From contig CAKVCL010000017.1 of assembly GCA_934725855.1 (NCBI GenBank), forward strand, positions 7,646 to 71,645: a DNA stretch of 64,000 bases, read 5' to 3'. Position numbers and translations under genes: made by a program. The notes under the pieces were generated by a model that worked only from the letters and a program-made list of their open reading frames with translations, was not told where the DNA came from and did no database searches. Shown piece by piece: positions 43,313 through 52,948 of this stretch. The stretch is from an uncultured Cellulosilyticum sp. GTDB lineage: Bacteria; Bacillota; Clostridia; Lachnospirales; Cellulosilyticaceae. Position 1 is the stretch's first letter. Every line of letters starts with the position of its first letter.

Positions 43313-43978
43313 TTATATCCAAAAGCTTCCTACTGCCCATCCAATCGCATTAACCGTAAAGTGCATCCATAAGCTTGCTTTCAATCCCTTCTTTTCTTTC
43401 GCCACACCTAAACAAATCCCGCACAAAATCGCATAAATCTTCTGAAGCCTATAGGGATGCACCATACCAAATAATAAAGCTTGTCCAACAATGCCTATCT
43501 CTACTCCAAAGCCCTCTTTCATCCAATGTTGTATTTTAAATCGAAAAAGATATTCTTCTACAAATGCAGGTGCTAACACCATAGCAAAAAAACGTAAAAT
43601 GGGCTCGTATGCCCCAAACCCTTCTTGAATTTGATCATAGTCAGCAAAATAACGATAAAATAAATGATTAATACCTAAACTTGCCACATAAATTCCAATT
43701 CCCATCATAATATATAAGCCAATTTCCCCACATTCCGTTTTTAAGGATTGACCTTTTAAAGCCTTATGAAAAACTTTTCGATCCTTACTAATCCCATAAA
43801 CGCCTATAAATAACACGCCGTAAATGAGTAACGTATAAAGTTGTCCATGCATTTTTAAAAAAGTATTTGGATCTTGAGTTAACAAAGCTACCAAATAACT
43901 CCCTAGGAGATTTACCGCATAAAACCAAATCATAATTAAAACAGATTTTCCAAATGCACCATATTGCTTACTAACCAT
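43313..43978 (-). CDS. CPBP family intramembrane glutamic protease
   Basis: The 221-residue membrane protein has about six helices and the CPBP (Abi/CAAX) motifs: motif 1 VEEYLFRFKIQ (EExxxR) and motif 2 LFGMVHPY (FxxxH), with a third helix NAIGWAVGSF. The family includes prenyl-peptide proteases and bacteriocin self-immunity proteins. No bacteriocin genes are near, so the role is open. An upstream GTG at 43996 is in frame, but AAAGGAG lies 6 bases before ATG 43978, which I use. Confidence 0.9.
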   Translation of the reverse strand: MVSKQYGAFGKSVLIMIWFYAVNLLGSYLVALLTQDPNTFLKMHGQLYTLLIYGVLFIGVYGISKDRKVFHKALKGQSLKTECGEIGLYIMMGIGIYVASLGINHLFYRYFADYDQIQEGFGAYEPILRFFAMVLAPAFVEEYLFRFKIQHWMKEGFGVEIGIVGQALLFGMVHPYRLQKIYAILCGICLGVAKEKKGLKASLWMHFTVNAIGWAVGSFWI

Positions 43979-44015
43979 TGTTTCTCCTTTTTCCACTATT
44001 TAGCTTAGACCTAAT

Positions 44016-44042
44016 AAAAAAAGGAGGCAAGCCTCCTTTTTT
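44016..44042 (-). terminator. Terminator of pnp
   Basis: AAAAAAAGGAGGC and GCCTCCTTTTTT form a tight hairpin with T-tracts on both sides, 20 bases after the pnp stop. Confidence 0.9.
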
Positions 44043-44062
44043 CAAGCAAAATCATTTTGCTT

Positions 44063-46201
44063 CTATTGTTGTTCAATTGGTTCCGTTTTCTCAGCTTTTT
44101 CAGGTTTTGGAAGTAACGCTTTATGAGATAAATTAATACGACCTTGTTTATCGATTTCAATGACCTTAACGTCTAATTCATCTCCAACTGCTACAACATC
44201 TTCTACTTTTGCTACACGTTCATGAGCAAGTTGAGAAATATGAACAAGCCCTTCTTTACCTGGTGCAAATTCAACAAATGCACCAAAGTTCATTAAACGA
44301 ACCACTTTTCCTTTAAAGATTTGACCTTCTTGAACAGGTTCTGCAATGCTGCGAATCATAGCTGCTGCTTGATCTGCTTTTTCTTTATCAGAACCGCAGA
44401 TAAGTACACGACCATTATCATCAATATCAATTTTAACGCCTGTTTCATCAATAATACGATTAATCATTTTGCCTTTTGGTCCAATAACATCACTGATTTT
44501 TTCTGGATCAATATTAAGTTGTGTAATCACTGGTGCATATGGAGATAAGTGATCTCTTACAGCTGGAATGGCTTTTAACATCACTTCATCCATAATATAA
44601 ATTCTTGCCTGGCGTGTATTTTCTAAAGCACCTTTAATGATTTCTGGTGTTAACCCTTGAATCTTCATATCCATTTGGATAGCTGTAATTCCTTTATGCG
44701 TACCACCTACTTTAAAGTCCATATCTCCAAAGAAGTCCTCTAAGCCTTGGATATCCGTTAATAAAACAAAATCATCATCTGTTTCACCTGTTACAAGTCC
44801 TACTGAAATACCTGCAACTGGCGTTTTAATTGGTACCCCTGCAGCCATTAAAGATAAAGTTGAACCACAGATACTTGCTTGTGAAGTGGAACCATTTGAG
44901 CTAAGCACTTCAGATACTGTACGAATTGCATATGGGAATTCTTCTTCTGATGGAAGAACTGGTACAAGCGCTCTTTCTGCTAAAGCACCATGTCCGATTT
45001 CACGACGGCCTGGTGCACGAGGGGCACGTGCTTCACCAACTGAATAAGGTGGGAAGTTATAGTGGTGCATATAACGTTTAGAAACTTCTAATTCATCTAA
45101 ACCATCTAAGGTTTGCATTTCAGATAAAGCCGCTAAAGTCGTTACGGTAAGCACTTGAGTTTGTCCTCTTGTAAATAAACCTGTTCCATGGACTCTTGGT
45201 AAGATATCCACTTCTGCAGATAATGGTCTAATTTGATCTAACCTTCGACCATCTGGACGCTTATGATCTTTTAAAATCATACGTCTTACAGTTTTCTTTT
45301 CAAATTGGTAGAAAGCATCTTCTAAGTAATCTAAATACGCTTCTTGACCATTTTCAGTTAAGATTTCAGTAACTTTTTCTTTTAATGCTTTAAGTTGTAC
45401 TTCTCTTACTTGCTTGTCATCTGTGAAAACGGCATCTTCCATGGCTTTATCACCAATATGGCAAGTAATCGCTTTATAAATATCCTCTGGTACGGCAAAC
45501 TTCACATAGTTTGTATCTTTTGGTTTACCGCAATCTGCTTTAATCTCTTCAATGAATTTTACCACTTGTTGATTAAATTCATGGGCTTTCATAATCGCAT
45601 CATACATCACATCTTCTGGTACTTCATTGGCACCTGCTTCAATCATCATGACTTTATCCTTTGAAGAAGATACGGTAAGCGCCATATCTGAAATTTGACG
45701 TTGTTCTTGTGTTGGGTTAAAAATAAGCTCTCCATCAATTAAACCAACTTGTACAGACCCTACTGGTCCTGCAAATGGAATTTCTGAAATATCAACAACT
45801 AATGATGCTGCGATCATGGCCGTTACTTCTGGACTACAGTTTTGATCAACAGACATAACCGTTGTTGTAATCACTACATCATTACGATAGTCTTTAGGGA
45901 AAAGTGGACGCATTGGTCTATCAATTACCCTAGACGTTAAAATAGCTTTTTCAGATGGGCGTGATTCACGTTTAATATATCCCCCTGGAAGACGTCCTAC
46001 AGAATAGAATTTTTCTTCGTAGTTGACACTAAGTGGGAAAAAGTCTACGCCCTCTTTGGGTTCTTCAGATGCAACAACGGTTGCTAAAATCACTGTGTCC
46101 CCATATCTAACCATTGCTGAACCATTTGCAAGTCCTGCAACTTTACCGATTTCAACTGAAAGTTCTCTTCCAGCTAACATGGTTGAATAATTTTTTACCA
46201 T
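44063..46201 (-). CDS. pnp: Polyribonucleotide nucleotidyltransferase (PNPase)
   Basis: PNPase degrades RNA 3' to 5' by phosphorolysis. The 712-residue protein has two RNase PH domains (GSAMVRYGDTVILATVV; GLFTRGQTQVLTVTTL), a helical linker, a KH domain (IGPKGKMINRIIDETGVKID) and an S1 domain (GKVVRLMNFGAFVEFAPGKEGLVHISQLA), followed by a short acidic tail. An upstream TTG at 46219 is in frame; AGGAG lies about 8 bases before ATG 46201, which is preferred. The gene follows rpsO as in most bacteria, separated by a terminator and a long hairpin in the leader. Confidence 0.97.
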   Translation of the reverse strand: MVKNYSTMLAGRELSVEIGKVAGLANGSAMVRYGDTVILATVVASEEPKEGVDFFPLSVNYEEKFYSVGRLPGGYIKRESRPSEKAILTSRVIDRPMRPLFPKDYRNDVVITTTVMSVDQNCSPEVTAMIAASLVVDISEIPFAGPVGSVQVGLIDGELIFNPTQEQRQISDMALTVSSSKDKVMMIEAGANEVPEDVMYDAIMKAHEFNQQVVKFIEEIKADCGKPKDTNYVKFAVPEDIYKAITCHIGDKAMEDAVFTDDKQVREVQLKALKEKVTEILTENGQEAYLDYLEDAFYQFEKKTVRRMILKDHKRPDGRRLDQIRPLSAEVDILPRVHGTGLFTRGQTQVLTVTTLAALSEMQTLDGLDELEVSKRYMHHYNFPPYSVGEARAPRAPGRREIGHGALAERALVPVLPSEEEFPYAIRTVSEVLSSNGSTSQASICGSTLSLMAAGVPIKTPVAGISVGLVTGETDDDFVLLTDIQGLEDFFGDMDFKVGGTHKGITAIQMDMKIQGLTPEIIKGALENTRQARIYIMDEVMLKAIPAVRDHLSPYAPVITQLNIDPEKISDVIGPKGKMINRIIDETGVKIDIDDNGRVLICGSDKEKADQAAAMIRSIAEPVQEGQIFKGKVVRLMNFGAFVEFAPGKEGLVHISQLAHERVAKVEDVVAVGDELDVKVIEIDKQGRINLSHKALLPKPEKAEKTEPIEQQ

Positions 46202-46248
46202 TATGATTACTCCTCTCAATTCTTATTATAACTATGCTTTAAACAATC

Positions 46249-46336
46249 TTGAAGAGAAATCAATGTTGCGCAATCTTATAGTAGACCTTACTAAAGTCCA
46301 TTATAACATTGCACAAATAAATTCATTTCTCTTCAA
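46249..46336 (-). promoter_or_regulatory. 88-nt near-continuous hairpin in the rpsO-pnp intergenic leader
   Basis: On the minus strand TTGAAGAGAAAT pairs perfectly with ATTTCTCTTCAA over 12 bp. TTGTGCAAT then pairs with ATTGCGCAA, TTATA with TATAA, and GGACTT with AAGGTC around a small loop. A consensus extended -10 (TGTTATAAT, TATAAT at 46305-46300) lies inside, so only read-through transcripts from rpsO would carry the full stem. It resembles in position the RNase III-cleaved pnp leader of enterobacteria. Confidence 0.6.
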
Positions 46337-46342
46337 TATGGT

Positions 46343-46368
46343 AAAAAAGGGCGGAATGCTCCGCCCCT
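46343..46368 (-). terminator. Terminator after rpsO
   Basis: GGGCGGA-GCAT-TCCGCCC followed by TTTTTTACC on the minus strand, 8 bases past the rpsO stop. Read-through into pnp is likely to be partial. Confidence 0.85.
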
Positions 46369-46375
46369 TCTTATA

Positions 46376-46639
46376 TTATTTTCTGATTCCAAGTTCAGCA
46401 ATGATTGCACGATATCTTTCGATATCTGTTTTAATTAAGTAGTCAAGAAGACCTCTTCTTTTACCTACCATCATTAATAACCCACGACGAGAATGGTGAT
46501 CTTTTTTGTGTGTTCTTAAGTGGTCTGTTAAGTGGTTGATTCTTTCTGTTAATAAAGCAATTTGAACTTCTGGAGAACCAGTATCGTTTGCTCCTCTACC
46601 ATATTTTGCAATTAATTCTTGTTTACGTTCTTTAGTCAT
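46376..46639 (-). CDS. rpsO: 30S ribosomal protein S15
   Basis: The 87-residue S15 binds the three-way junction of the central 16S rRNA domain early in 30S assembly. The whole family sequence is present: [59 protein letters not shown]. It has its own promoter overlapping the end of ribF and a structured leader, so S15 autoregulation is plausible. The start ATG has TAGGAGG upstream. Confidence 0.98.
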   Translation of the reverse strand: MTKERKQELIAKYGRGANDTGSPEVQIALLTERINHLTDHLRTHKKDHHSRRGLLMMVGKRRGLLDYLIKTDIERYRAIIAELGIRK

Positions 46640-46670
46640 TGCGTATAGCCTCCTAAAATTTATTTTTGCC

Positions 46671-46712
46671 TCTCACTAAGAATGGGTCGGAGTGTCCCAA
46701 ATCTGAGTGAAG
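46671..46712 (-). promoter_or_regulatory. Structured rpsO leader, possible S15 autoregulatory site
   Basis: On the minus strand TCACT pairs with AGTGA, and inside it GGGACA...CCGACCC can pair. S15 commonly represses its own mRNA through such leaders. The fit to a known S15 leader class cannot be judged by eye. Confidence 0.35.
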
Positions 46713-46728
46713 GTATATAACATCTAAA

Positions 46729-46757
46729 ATTATAGCATATGTCTTTTTATTTTGCAA
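46729..46757 (-). promoter_or_regulatory. rpsO promoter
   Basis: TTGCAA (46757-46752), a 17-base spacer and TATAAT (46734-46729) with an extended TGC. It overlaps the last codons of ribF. Confidence 0.75.
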
Positions 46758-47688
46758 TGCTCATTGTCGAATCCTTAAAAAAATCTAACACTTCGTTTTT
46801 GTCATGTGCAAGTTGCGTTTGAAGAGCCTCAACCCCTCCAAATTTCTGCTCTGGTCTTATAAAATGATAAAAATCTACTTCAACTTCTGTACCATAAAGC
46901 ATGCCACTAAACTCAAATAAATGAGTTTCAATCATTTTCCTTTCTCCATTTACTGTGGGATTGTAGCCTACATTCGTCATACCCAAATAAGTTTTTGAAT
47001 TAACTTTAACTTTAGTGGCATAAACCCCATTGGGTGGATAAACACGATCGGGGTCTGCAATTAAGTTGATCGTTGGAAAACCTATCGTACGCCCTAGCTT
47101 TTTACCTTGCACGACATTTCCTACTACCATATAAGGATGCCCCAGCATTTTGTTGGCGGCTTCAATTTTTCCATCAACAATTAAATTTCTAATTTGTGAA
47201 CTAGATATCATTTGATTTTCCCTCTTAACAGCATCTACAACATAAACCTCTACATTGTAACGCTTTCCTAATTCTTTTAAATAACTTGGATTACCTGCCT
47301 TGTCTTTTCCAAAATAATAATTACTGCCTACTACTAAAACACTCACCTTTAATTGCTTCACTAGAATATCTATAAAAAATTCATCCGGACTAATACTCGC
47401 AAATGCTTTTGTAAAAGGATATTCTAAAAGGACATCCATCCCAAATGATTCTATCATATTCTTTTTATCGCGCCGAGACATAATCAGTGCTTTAGGATGA
47501 TTTCCAATAACCCATGTAGGATGTGGATAAAAAGAAAAAACGACTGTTTCAAGACTTCTCTTTTTGGCTTCCTGTCTGGCAATTTCAAATAGCTTTTGAT
47601 GTCCTTTATGTATACCATCAAAATTTCCCAGTATAACGACACATCCTTTATCTCTCATTATCTCAGTGGTGTTATATATATATTGCAT
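46747..47688 (-). CDS. ribF: Bifunctional riboflavin kinase / FAD synthetase
   Basis: RibF makes FMN and then FAD from riboflavin. The 313-residue protein has the N-terminal FMN adenylyltransferase domain (VVILGNFDGIHKGHQKLF with the HxGH-type signature; SSSQIRNLIVDGKIEAA) and the C-terminal riboflavin kinase domain (GKKLGRTIGFPTINL; PPNGVYATKVKVNSKTYLGMTNVGYNPTV). It is complete. It follows truB after a terminator and a 230-base gap, so it is a separate unit from the translation operon. Confidence 0.97.
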   Translation of the reverse strand: MQYIYNTTEIMRDKGCVVILGNFDGIHKGHQKLFEIARQEAKKRSLETVVFSFYPHPTWVIGNHPKALIMSRRDKKNMIESFGMDVLLEYPFTKAFASISPDEFFIDILVKQLKVSVLVVGSNYYFGKDKAGNPSYLKELGKRYNVEVYVVDAVKRENQMISSSQIRNLIVDGKIEAANKMLGHPYMVVGNVVQGKKLGRTIGFPTINLIADPDRVYPPNGVYATKVKVNSKTYLGMTNVGYNPTVNGERKMIETHLFEFSGMLYGTEVEVDFYHFIRPEQKFGGVEALQTQLAHDKNEVLDFFKDSTMSIAK

Positions 47689-47844
47689 TCATACACCTCA
47701 CTACATGAATTGTTTTTTTCTTTTTTACTATAGCATACATTTTTTCTTTCATAAAGGCATTACATAAAAAGATCCCCTTTTAATATATGTTTGTCTTTCT
47801 TTTTTATGACCTATTATACTATTATAAAACAAGTTATGCATCAT

Positions 47845-47886
47845 AAAAAGTCTTAGAAAAAAGTATCCTTCTTTCTAAGACTTTTA
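47845..47886 (-). terminator. Terminator at the end of the nusA-infB-truB operon
   Basis: AAAAGTCTTAGAAA and its complement enclose a 12-base loop; the minus-strand tail is CTTTTTATG. It lies about 40 bases after the truB stop. Confidence 0.85.
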
Positions 47887-47924
47887 CTTTTCAGAATGTT
47901 ATTGGACTCACAAACAAACCTTTT

Positions 47925-48830
47925 CTATTCATCCGTAAGGGTAAACATTTTTTCTGCTTCTAAAAGGTGACGTTTTTCATTCCACTTATAAAGTGCTCTA
48001 AAGCTTCCTTCGTCACTATAAATTCGAATCATTTCACCATCCGTTAATCCATTCCATTTTTCTAAATGCTTGACTTCAAAAGCATTTCCATTATCTAAAT
48101 ATTTTCTACCGCTTTTCTTAATCTGAGCCTTTGGATAATGTGAAAAAAGGACTTCTAAAGTTTGAATATACGGTGTGATTTCATCTTTATGCGCTTCTAA
48201 TTCTTCAAGCGTTATACTTTGATCCAATGTAAAAGCTCCTACTTGGGTTCTAAGCAAATACCCCATATGAGCCCCACACCCTAAAGCTTTTCCAATATCC
48301 GTACATAAAGTCCGAATATAAGTTCCTTTTGAGCAACTCACACGGATTCTAAAACGCTTTTCATCGAGCCATTCAATCACATCACACGCATAGATACTTA
48401 CTGTGCGACTCGGTCTTTCTACTTCAATTCCTTGCCTTGCTAGTTCATATAATCTTACACCATTTACCTTAATAGCAGAATACATCGGTGGGATTTGTGT
48501 ATACTCACCTATAAAGGATTTTACAACTTCCTCTATCTGAAGCTTTGACACCTTTACTTCATGTGTTCCTAGAATCTCACCGGTTGCATCTTCTGTCGTT
48601 GTAGTTGTTCCTAGAATCACTTCTGCCTCATAACATTTATCAGCATCCGCAAGGTAATTAACTGCCTTTGTTGCTTGTCCAATGCAAATTGGCAAAACCC
48701 CCTCAGCTTCTGGATCTAACGTTCCTGTATGACCAATCCTTCGTTCTTTAAGGATGCCTCTTGATTTCGCCACTACATCATGAGAAGTATAGCCTTTCTT
48801 TTTATAAATACTGATAATCCCGTTTAGCAT
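47925..48830 (-). CDS. truB: tRNA pseudouridine(55) synthase
   Basis: TruB converts U55 of the T-loop of tRNAs to pseudouridine. In the 301-residue protein the catalytic Asp is in RRIGHTGTLDPEAEGVLP (about residue 38), with YEAEVILGTTTTTEDATGE, PPMYSAIKVNG and SCSKGTYIRTLCTDIG following. The C-terminal PUA-like part is present. It overlaps nrnA by 7 bases and is the last gene of the operon before the terminator. Confidence 0.97.
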   Translation of the reverse strand: MLNGIISIYKKKGYTSHDVVAKSRGILKERRIGHTGTLDPEAEGVLPICIGQATKAVNYLADADKCYEAEVILGTTTTTEDATGEILGTHEVKVSKLQIEEVVKSFIGEYTQIPPMYSAIKVNGVRLYELARQGIEVERPSRTVSIYACDVIEWLDEKRFRIRVSCSKGTYIRTLCTDIGKALGCGAHMGYLLRTQVGAFTLDQSITLEELEAHKDEITPYIQTLEVLFSHYPKAQIKKSGRKYLDNGNAFEVKHLEKWNGLTDGEMIRIYSDEGSFRALYKWNEKRHLLEAEKMFTLTDE

Positions 48831-49798
48831 ATTGGTCCTTTCATTGTTTGATCTAATGGAACTTGTTTAAGTGCCTGTTCCATTATACCCATCACTTCTT
48901 CAAAGTGACCTTCAATCGTCACGCCTGCTGCTCTAATATGGCCGCCACCTCCAAAACGAGCTGCTAATGCTGCCACATCATAAGGTGGATTACTACGAAA
49001 ACTAACTTTAAAGTGATTGTCATCTATTGGATAAATAAATACCGCTAAATCACAACCTTTTATGTTTTTAACACTGCTAACAATAGCACCTAGGTCTTCC
49101 TTGCCTGCTCCCTGTGCTTGCATCTCTTCTAATGTCACATAAGTCATATAGTAGGGTTTGTCCCAAAGCTGCTTCATATGTCCCATTGCTATTGCTTCCA
49201 TCAGGGCACTTATTTTTGACTTTTCATACAAGTGCTTATAATAAATCTTTGTAAATGGAAAAGGAACGCGCATGAGCTCAGCCACAATCTCATGTGTACG
49301 AGAAGTGGTACTGCTATGCATAAACCCACCTGTATCCGTTAAAATCCCCGTATACAAGCTACGTGCTAAACCTTCTGTAAGTGGACATTTTGCTAAGGTG
49401 ATAAAATCATACACAATCTCACAGCTTGCGGAAGCATTCTTCTGCACTTCATTATATTGCGCAAAATAAGTATTCGTTCCATGGTGGTCAATATTAATCG
49501 TGACGGACGCCTTTTCAAAACACCCTTCAAATTTTCCAAGCCGTCCTTTATCACCACAGTCCACGCAAATAAATGTATCATAGTCTAAAGTAGGTTCTAA
49601 ACTAAATGAGCTATTTTCCAATAAATCTTCAAAATCTTGTGGTATTTTTTCTAATAAAATTTGATATGGAATATGCAGAAAGCCACATAAAGTGGCCATT
49701 CCTACAAGAGCACCCATGGCATCTCCATCTGGATTTGTATGGGCACCTAACATAATTCCTTTAGCAGATTTGATTTGACTTAGGATCGTCTCTTTCAT
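48824..49798 (-). CDS. nrnA: DHH-family oligoribonuclease / pAp phosphatase
   Basis: NrnA hydrolyses short oligoribonucleotides and 3'-phosphoadenosine 5'-phosphate. The 324-residue protein has the DHH domain (LGAHTNPDGDAMGALVGM; CVDCGDKGRLGKF; INIDHHGTN with the DHH triad; LYTGILTDTGGFMHSSTT) and the DHHA1 domain ending in RFGGGGHIRAAGVTI. It overlaps rbfA by one base and truB by 7, as in the Firmicutes rbfA-nrnA-truB run. Confidence 0.96.
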   Translation of the reverse strand: MKETILSQIKSAKGIMLGAHTNPDGDAMGALVGMATLCGFLHIPYQILLEKIPQDFEDLLENSSFSLEPTLDYDTFICVDCGDKGRLGKFEGCFEKASVTINIDHHGTNTYFAQYNEVQKNASASCEIVYDFITLAKCPLTEGLARSLYTGILTDTGGFMHSSTTSRTHEIVAELMRVPFPFTKIYYKHLYEKSKISALMEAIAMGHMKQLWDKPYYMTYVTLEEMQAQGAGKEDLGAIVSSVKNIKGCDLAVFIYPIDDNHFKVSFRSNPPYDVAALAARFGGGGHIRAAGVTIEGHFEEVMGIMEQALKQVPLDQTMKGPIC

Positions 49799-50157
49799 TA
49801 GTGTTCACTATCTTTCGCCATCACATCGTCAATCAGCTTAGACATTTCAATACCACGTTCAATCGATTCATCTAATTTGAAGATTAACTCAGGGGTGTTT
49901 CGAAGATTAATACGTCTTGCAATTTCTCTACGAATAAAACCTTGAGCTTTTTGTAATCCAGCTAGCGCTTCTTGTTTTTTATTGTCTTGAAGCACACTTA
50001 CATAAACTTTAGCTGTTTTTAAATCATTCGTCGTATCAACCGCTACAACACTAATCATTACATCTTGAACCGCTGGATCTTTAATTTCTGTACGAATAAT
50101 CTCAGAAATTTCTTTTTTCATTTCTTCATTAATTCTTGTTAATCTTTGGTTAGCCAT
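49798..50157 (-). CDS. rbfA: 30S ribosome-binding factor A
   Basis: The 119-residue RbfA assists maturation of the 16S rRNA 5' end and binds the 30S subunit. It has a KH-like fold: QRLTRINEEMKKEISEIIRTEIKDPAVQ at the N-terminus, then VSVVAVDTTNDLKTAKVYVSVL and LRNTPELIFKLDESIERG. It lies between infB and nrnA in the standard order. Confidence 0.97.
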   Translation of the reverse strand: MANQRLTRINEEMKKEISEIIRTEIKDPAVQDVMISVVAVDTTNDLKTAKVYVSVLQDNKKQEALAGLQKAQGFIRREIARRINLRNTPELIFKLDESIERGIEMSKLIDDVMAKDSEH

Positions 50158-50178
50158 GATTTCACTTCCTTTTTTATC

Positions 50179-52347
50179 TTATCTAGGCACTTCTTCCATA
50201 ATAAAGGCTTCTATAACATCGCCTTCTTTAATATCATTATATTTTTCAAACATTACACCACATTCATAGTTTGTGGCTACCTCTTTTGCATCATCTTTAA
50301 AACGTTTAAGAGAAGCTAAGTTTCCTTCATAAACGACAATACCATCACGTACAATACGTACGCCTGCATTTCTTACCATCTTACCATCTGTTACATAGGC
50401 ACCACCAATTGTACCTAATCCAGATACTTTGAAGGTTTGACGAATTTCAGCATGACCTACTACTTTTTCTACAAACTCAGGGTCAAGCATTCCTTTCATA
50501 GCAGCTTTAATATCATCAATAGCGTTATAAATAACACGATATAAACGGATATCTACTTGTTCTCTTTCTGCCATGGCTTTAGTAGCTGCTTCAGGACGTA
50601 CATTAAATCCAATAATGATAGCACCAGATGCAGAAGCTAATTGAACGTCTGATTCTGTAATGGTACCTACACCACCATGAATAGTTCGAATGCGAACTTC
50701 TTCATTGCTTAATTTTTCTAAGCTTTGACGTACAGCTTCTACAGAACCTTGAACATCTGCTTTAATGATGATATTGAGTTCCTTCATTTTACCTTCTTGG
50801 ATTTGAGAGAAGATGTCATCTAATGAAACTTTATTTGGTGTTTGCCCAATCATTTGTACACGTCCTTGTGCTTTAATACGTTCAGCCACTTGACGTGCTT
50901 GTTTATCACTATCGGCTACATAGAACATATCCCCGCCTGTTGGAACTTCTGAAAGGCCTAGAATTTCCACTGGAGTAGATGGTGTTGCTTTTTTTACTTG
51001 TTTTCCTTTGCTATCAATCATAGCTCTTACACGACCATAAGCAGAACCTGCTACGATTGGATCACCTACTTGAAGTGTTCCAGACTGAACTAGTACAGTC
51101 GCAACTGGTCCTCTACCTTTATCTAATTGTGCTTCAATGATCGTTCCGCGTGCTTTACGCCTTGGATTGGCTTTTAAATCGCTCATTTCAGCTACCAGAA
51201 GAACCATTTCGAGTAAATTATCAATTCCTTCATGTTTAAGTGCTGATACAGGAACACAAATGACATCCCCGCCCCAATCTTCTACAATAAGACCTTGATC
51301 AGCAAGTTCTTGTTTGACACGGTCTGGGTTAGCCCCTTGTTTATCAATTTTGTTCATCGCCACAATAATTTGTACGTTAGCTGCTTTAGCATGGTTAATG
51401 GCCTCAATCGTTTGTGGCATAACCCCATCATCTGCTGCAACAACTAAGATTGCAATATCCGTTACTTGTGCGCCACGCATACGCATTGCTGTAAATGCTT
51501 CGTGTCCTGGCGTATCTAAGAATGTAATTTTTTGTCCATTTAAACTAACAGAAGATGCACCAATGTGTTGTGTAATACCTCCTGCTTCTCCTGATGTGAC
51601 GTGTGTTGAACGAATGGCGTCAAGAAGAGACGTTTTACCATGGTCAACGTGTCCCATAACCACAACAACTGGTGGACGTTTTTCTAAGTCTTTTTCATCA
51701 TCAATGACTTCACCAAAGACTTCTTCCATAACGTCTTTTTCTTCTTCTGGTTCAACTAATACATCATACCCTTCAGCTAATTCACTCGCAAGCTCATAAT
51801 CAATCTCTTGGTTAATATTAGCAATGGTACCTCTTTTCATTAATGTTTTAATAATTTCTGTAGGGGCTATATTTAATAGCCCCGCAAAATCTTTAATTGA
51901 AACGGTTGGTGGTAATTGAATTACCTTAATATCTTCTACTACTTCATCTTTTGTTGGTTGATTATTCATAGGCTTGGTTACTTTTATACCTTTCTCTTTT
52001 TTTTGCTTTTTATTTTTGTTCTTTTTTGGTACTATATCAGTATTTTCTGTAAGCTTTTGGGTATCTACTTTTTCTTCTGTTATGTCAAGGGGTCTTGATG
52101 CATGCTTTTCTTCTGTTTGACTGACCTCTTTTATTTTTTCTTCTTCAGGTTGCTTTTTTTCTACGACATTCTTTTGGTCTGTATTTTTTAATTCTTTATA
52201 ATAACCAATAATTAATTGAGCTTCTTCATCTTCTAATGTGCTCATATGGCTATGTACCTCAAAACCATATTCCTTCAATTGGTCCATGATTTCTTTGGTT
52301 GAAATATTTAACTGTTTAGCGACTTCATATACCCTGACTTTTGACAT
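50179..52347 (-). CDS. infB: Translation initiation factor IF-2
   Basis: IF-2 places initiator tRNA on the 30S subunit and uses GTP for subunit joining. The 722-residue protein has an IF2N-type N-terminus ([23 protein letters not shown]), a Lys/Glu-rich linker (about residues 55-150), a second IF2N motif ([12 protein letters not shown]), and the GTPase with G1 [10 protein letters not shown]3 DTPGHEAF and G4 NKID. Domains II-IV ([26 protein letters not shown]) and the C-terminal fMet-tRNA-binding region are complete. It follows the ylxQ-like gene by 17 bases. Confidence 0.97.
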   Translation of the reverse strand: MSKVRVYEVAKQLNISTKEIMDQLKEYGFEVHSHMSTLEDEEAQLIIGYYKELKNTDQKNVVEKKQPEEEKIKEVSQTEEKHASRPLDITEEKVDTQKLTENTDIVPKKNKNKKQKKEKGIKVTKPMNNQPTKDEVVEDIKVIQLPPTVSIKDFAGLLNIAPTEIIKTLMKRGTIANINQEIDYELASELAEGYDVLVEPEEEKDVMEEVFGEVIDDEKDLEKRPPVVVVMGHVDHGKTSLLDAIRSTHVTSGEAGGITQHIGASSVSLNGQKITFLDTPGHEAFTAMRMRGAQVTDIAILVVAADDGVMPQTIEAINHAKAANVQIIVAMNKIDKQGANPDRVKQELADQGLIVEDWGGDVICVPVSALKHEGIDNLLEMVLLVAEMSDLKANPRRKARGTIIEAQLDKGRGPVATVLVQSGTLQVGDPIVAGSAYGRVRAMIDSKGKQVKKATPSTPVEILGLSEVPTGGDMFYVADSDKQARQVAERIKAQGRVQMIGQTPNKVSLDDIFSQIQEGKMKELNIIIKADVQGSVEAVRQSLEKLSNEEVRIRTIHGGVGTITESDVQLASASGAIIIGFNVRPEAATKAMAEREQVDIRLYRVIYNAIDDIKAAMKGMLDPEFVEKVVGHAEIRQTFKVSGLGTIGGAYVTDGKMVRNAGVRIVRDGIVVYEGNLASLKRFKDDAKEVATNYECGVMFEKYNDIKEGDVIEAFIMEEVPR

Positions 52348-52364
52348 AGATCCACCTCCAAAGG

Positions 52365-52682
52365 TTACTTATTCGTTTGCTCCTGAATCATTTCACCGAT
52401 CTTTGTTGCAAAATGAGTATCCACTACAGCAATCACTGCTCGAGGTTCTTTTCCTAGTATTCTTCCAATGGCTTCTTTCGTTCCCCATTCAACGCAAGTG
52501 ATGTTGCGATAACTTGCTTTATCATTAAATAGTTTTTTTGTATTATTGGATGCATCCGTTGCAACAATAACAATCTGCGCTGTTTTCTCTATAACCGCTT
52601 GTTTACAGGCAAATTCGCCCGCCACAAGCCCTCTTGCTTTTTGACACAAAGCAATCATTTGATAAATTCTATTTTCCATCAT
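52365..52682 (-). CDS. L7Ae/L30e-type RNA-binding protein (YlxQ-like)
   Basis: This 105-residue L7Ae-fold protein recognises kink-turn-type RNA in related families. The pattern fits Ylx[52 protein letters not shown], with the AGxFxC motif and the ATDAS strand. The start overlaps ylxR by 14 bases (ATGATG at its end). It sits between ylxR and infB, as in most Firmicutes nusA operons. Its precise role is unknown. Confidence 0.93.
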   Translation of the reverse strand: MMENRIYQMIALCQKARGLVAGEFACKQAVIEKTAQIVIVATDASNNTKKLFNDKASYRNITCVEWGTKEAIGRILGKEPRAVIAVVDTHFATKIGEMIQEQTNK

Positions 52683-52944
52683 AACTTTCTAGCTCTTTCT
52701 TTAATTGTTCGTAAATGCTTGGGTCCACAGCTGCTTTAAAAGAACGTTCTAACCCTTTATTTTTTTCAGCTTTGGCAAGGCATTCAACATTTGGACAAAC
52801 ATAGGCTCCTCTACCTGGTTTTTTACCATGAAAATCTAAAGAAAAGTTACCTTCTTGATCTCTAACCACACGAATCATTTCTTTTTTATTTTTCATTTCA
52901 TTGCAGCCCGTACATTTACGTAAAGGAATCTTTCTTGGTTTCAT
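52669..52944 (-). CDS. YlxR/DUF448 RNA-binding protein (RnpM-type)
   Basis: The 91-residue protein shows the YlxR pattern: KPRKIPLRKCTGCNEMKNKKEMIRVVR, then GRGAYVCPNVECLAKAEK. In B. subtilis the family member binds RNase P RNA and is called RnpM. It lies 4 bases after nusA and overlaps the ylxQ-like gene. Four Cys (CTGC and CPNVEC) may form a structural site. Confidence 0.93.
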   Translation of the reverse strand: MKPRKIPLRKCTGCNEMKNKKEMIRVVRDQEGNFSLDFHGKKPGRGAYVCPNVECLAKAEKNKGLERSFKAAVDPSIYEQLKKELESYDGK

Positions 52945-52948
52945 TCAA

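Noticed and set aside
51314..51799. 161-codon open frame on the plus strand
   Set aside because: It is fully inside infB on the other strand, with composition expected of an antisense reading and no ribosome binding site.
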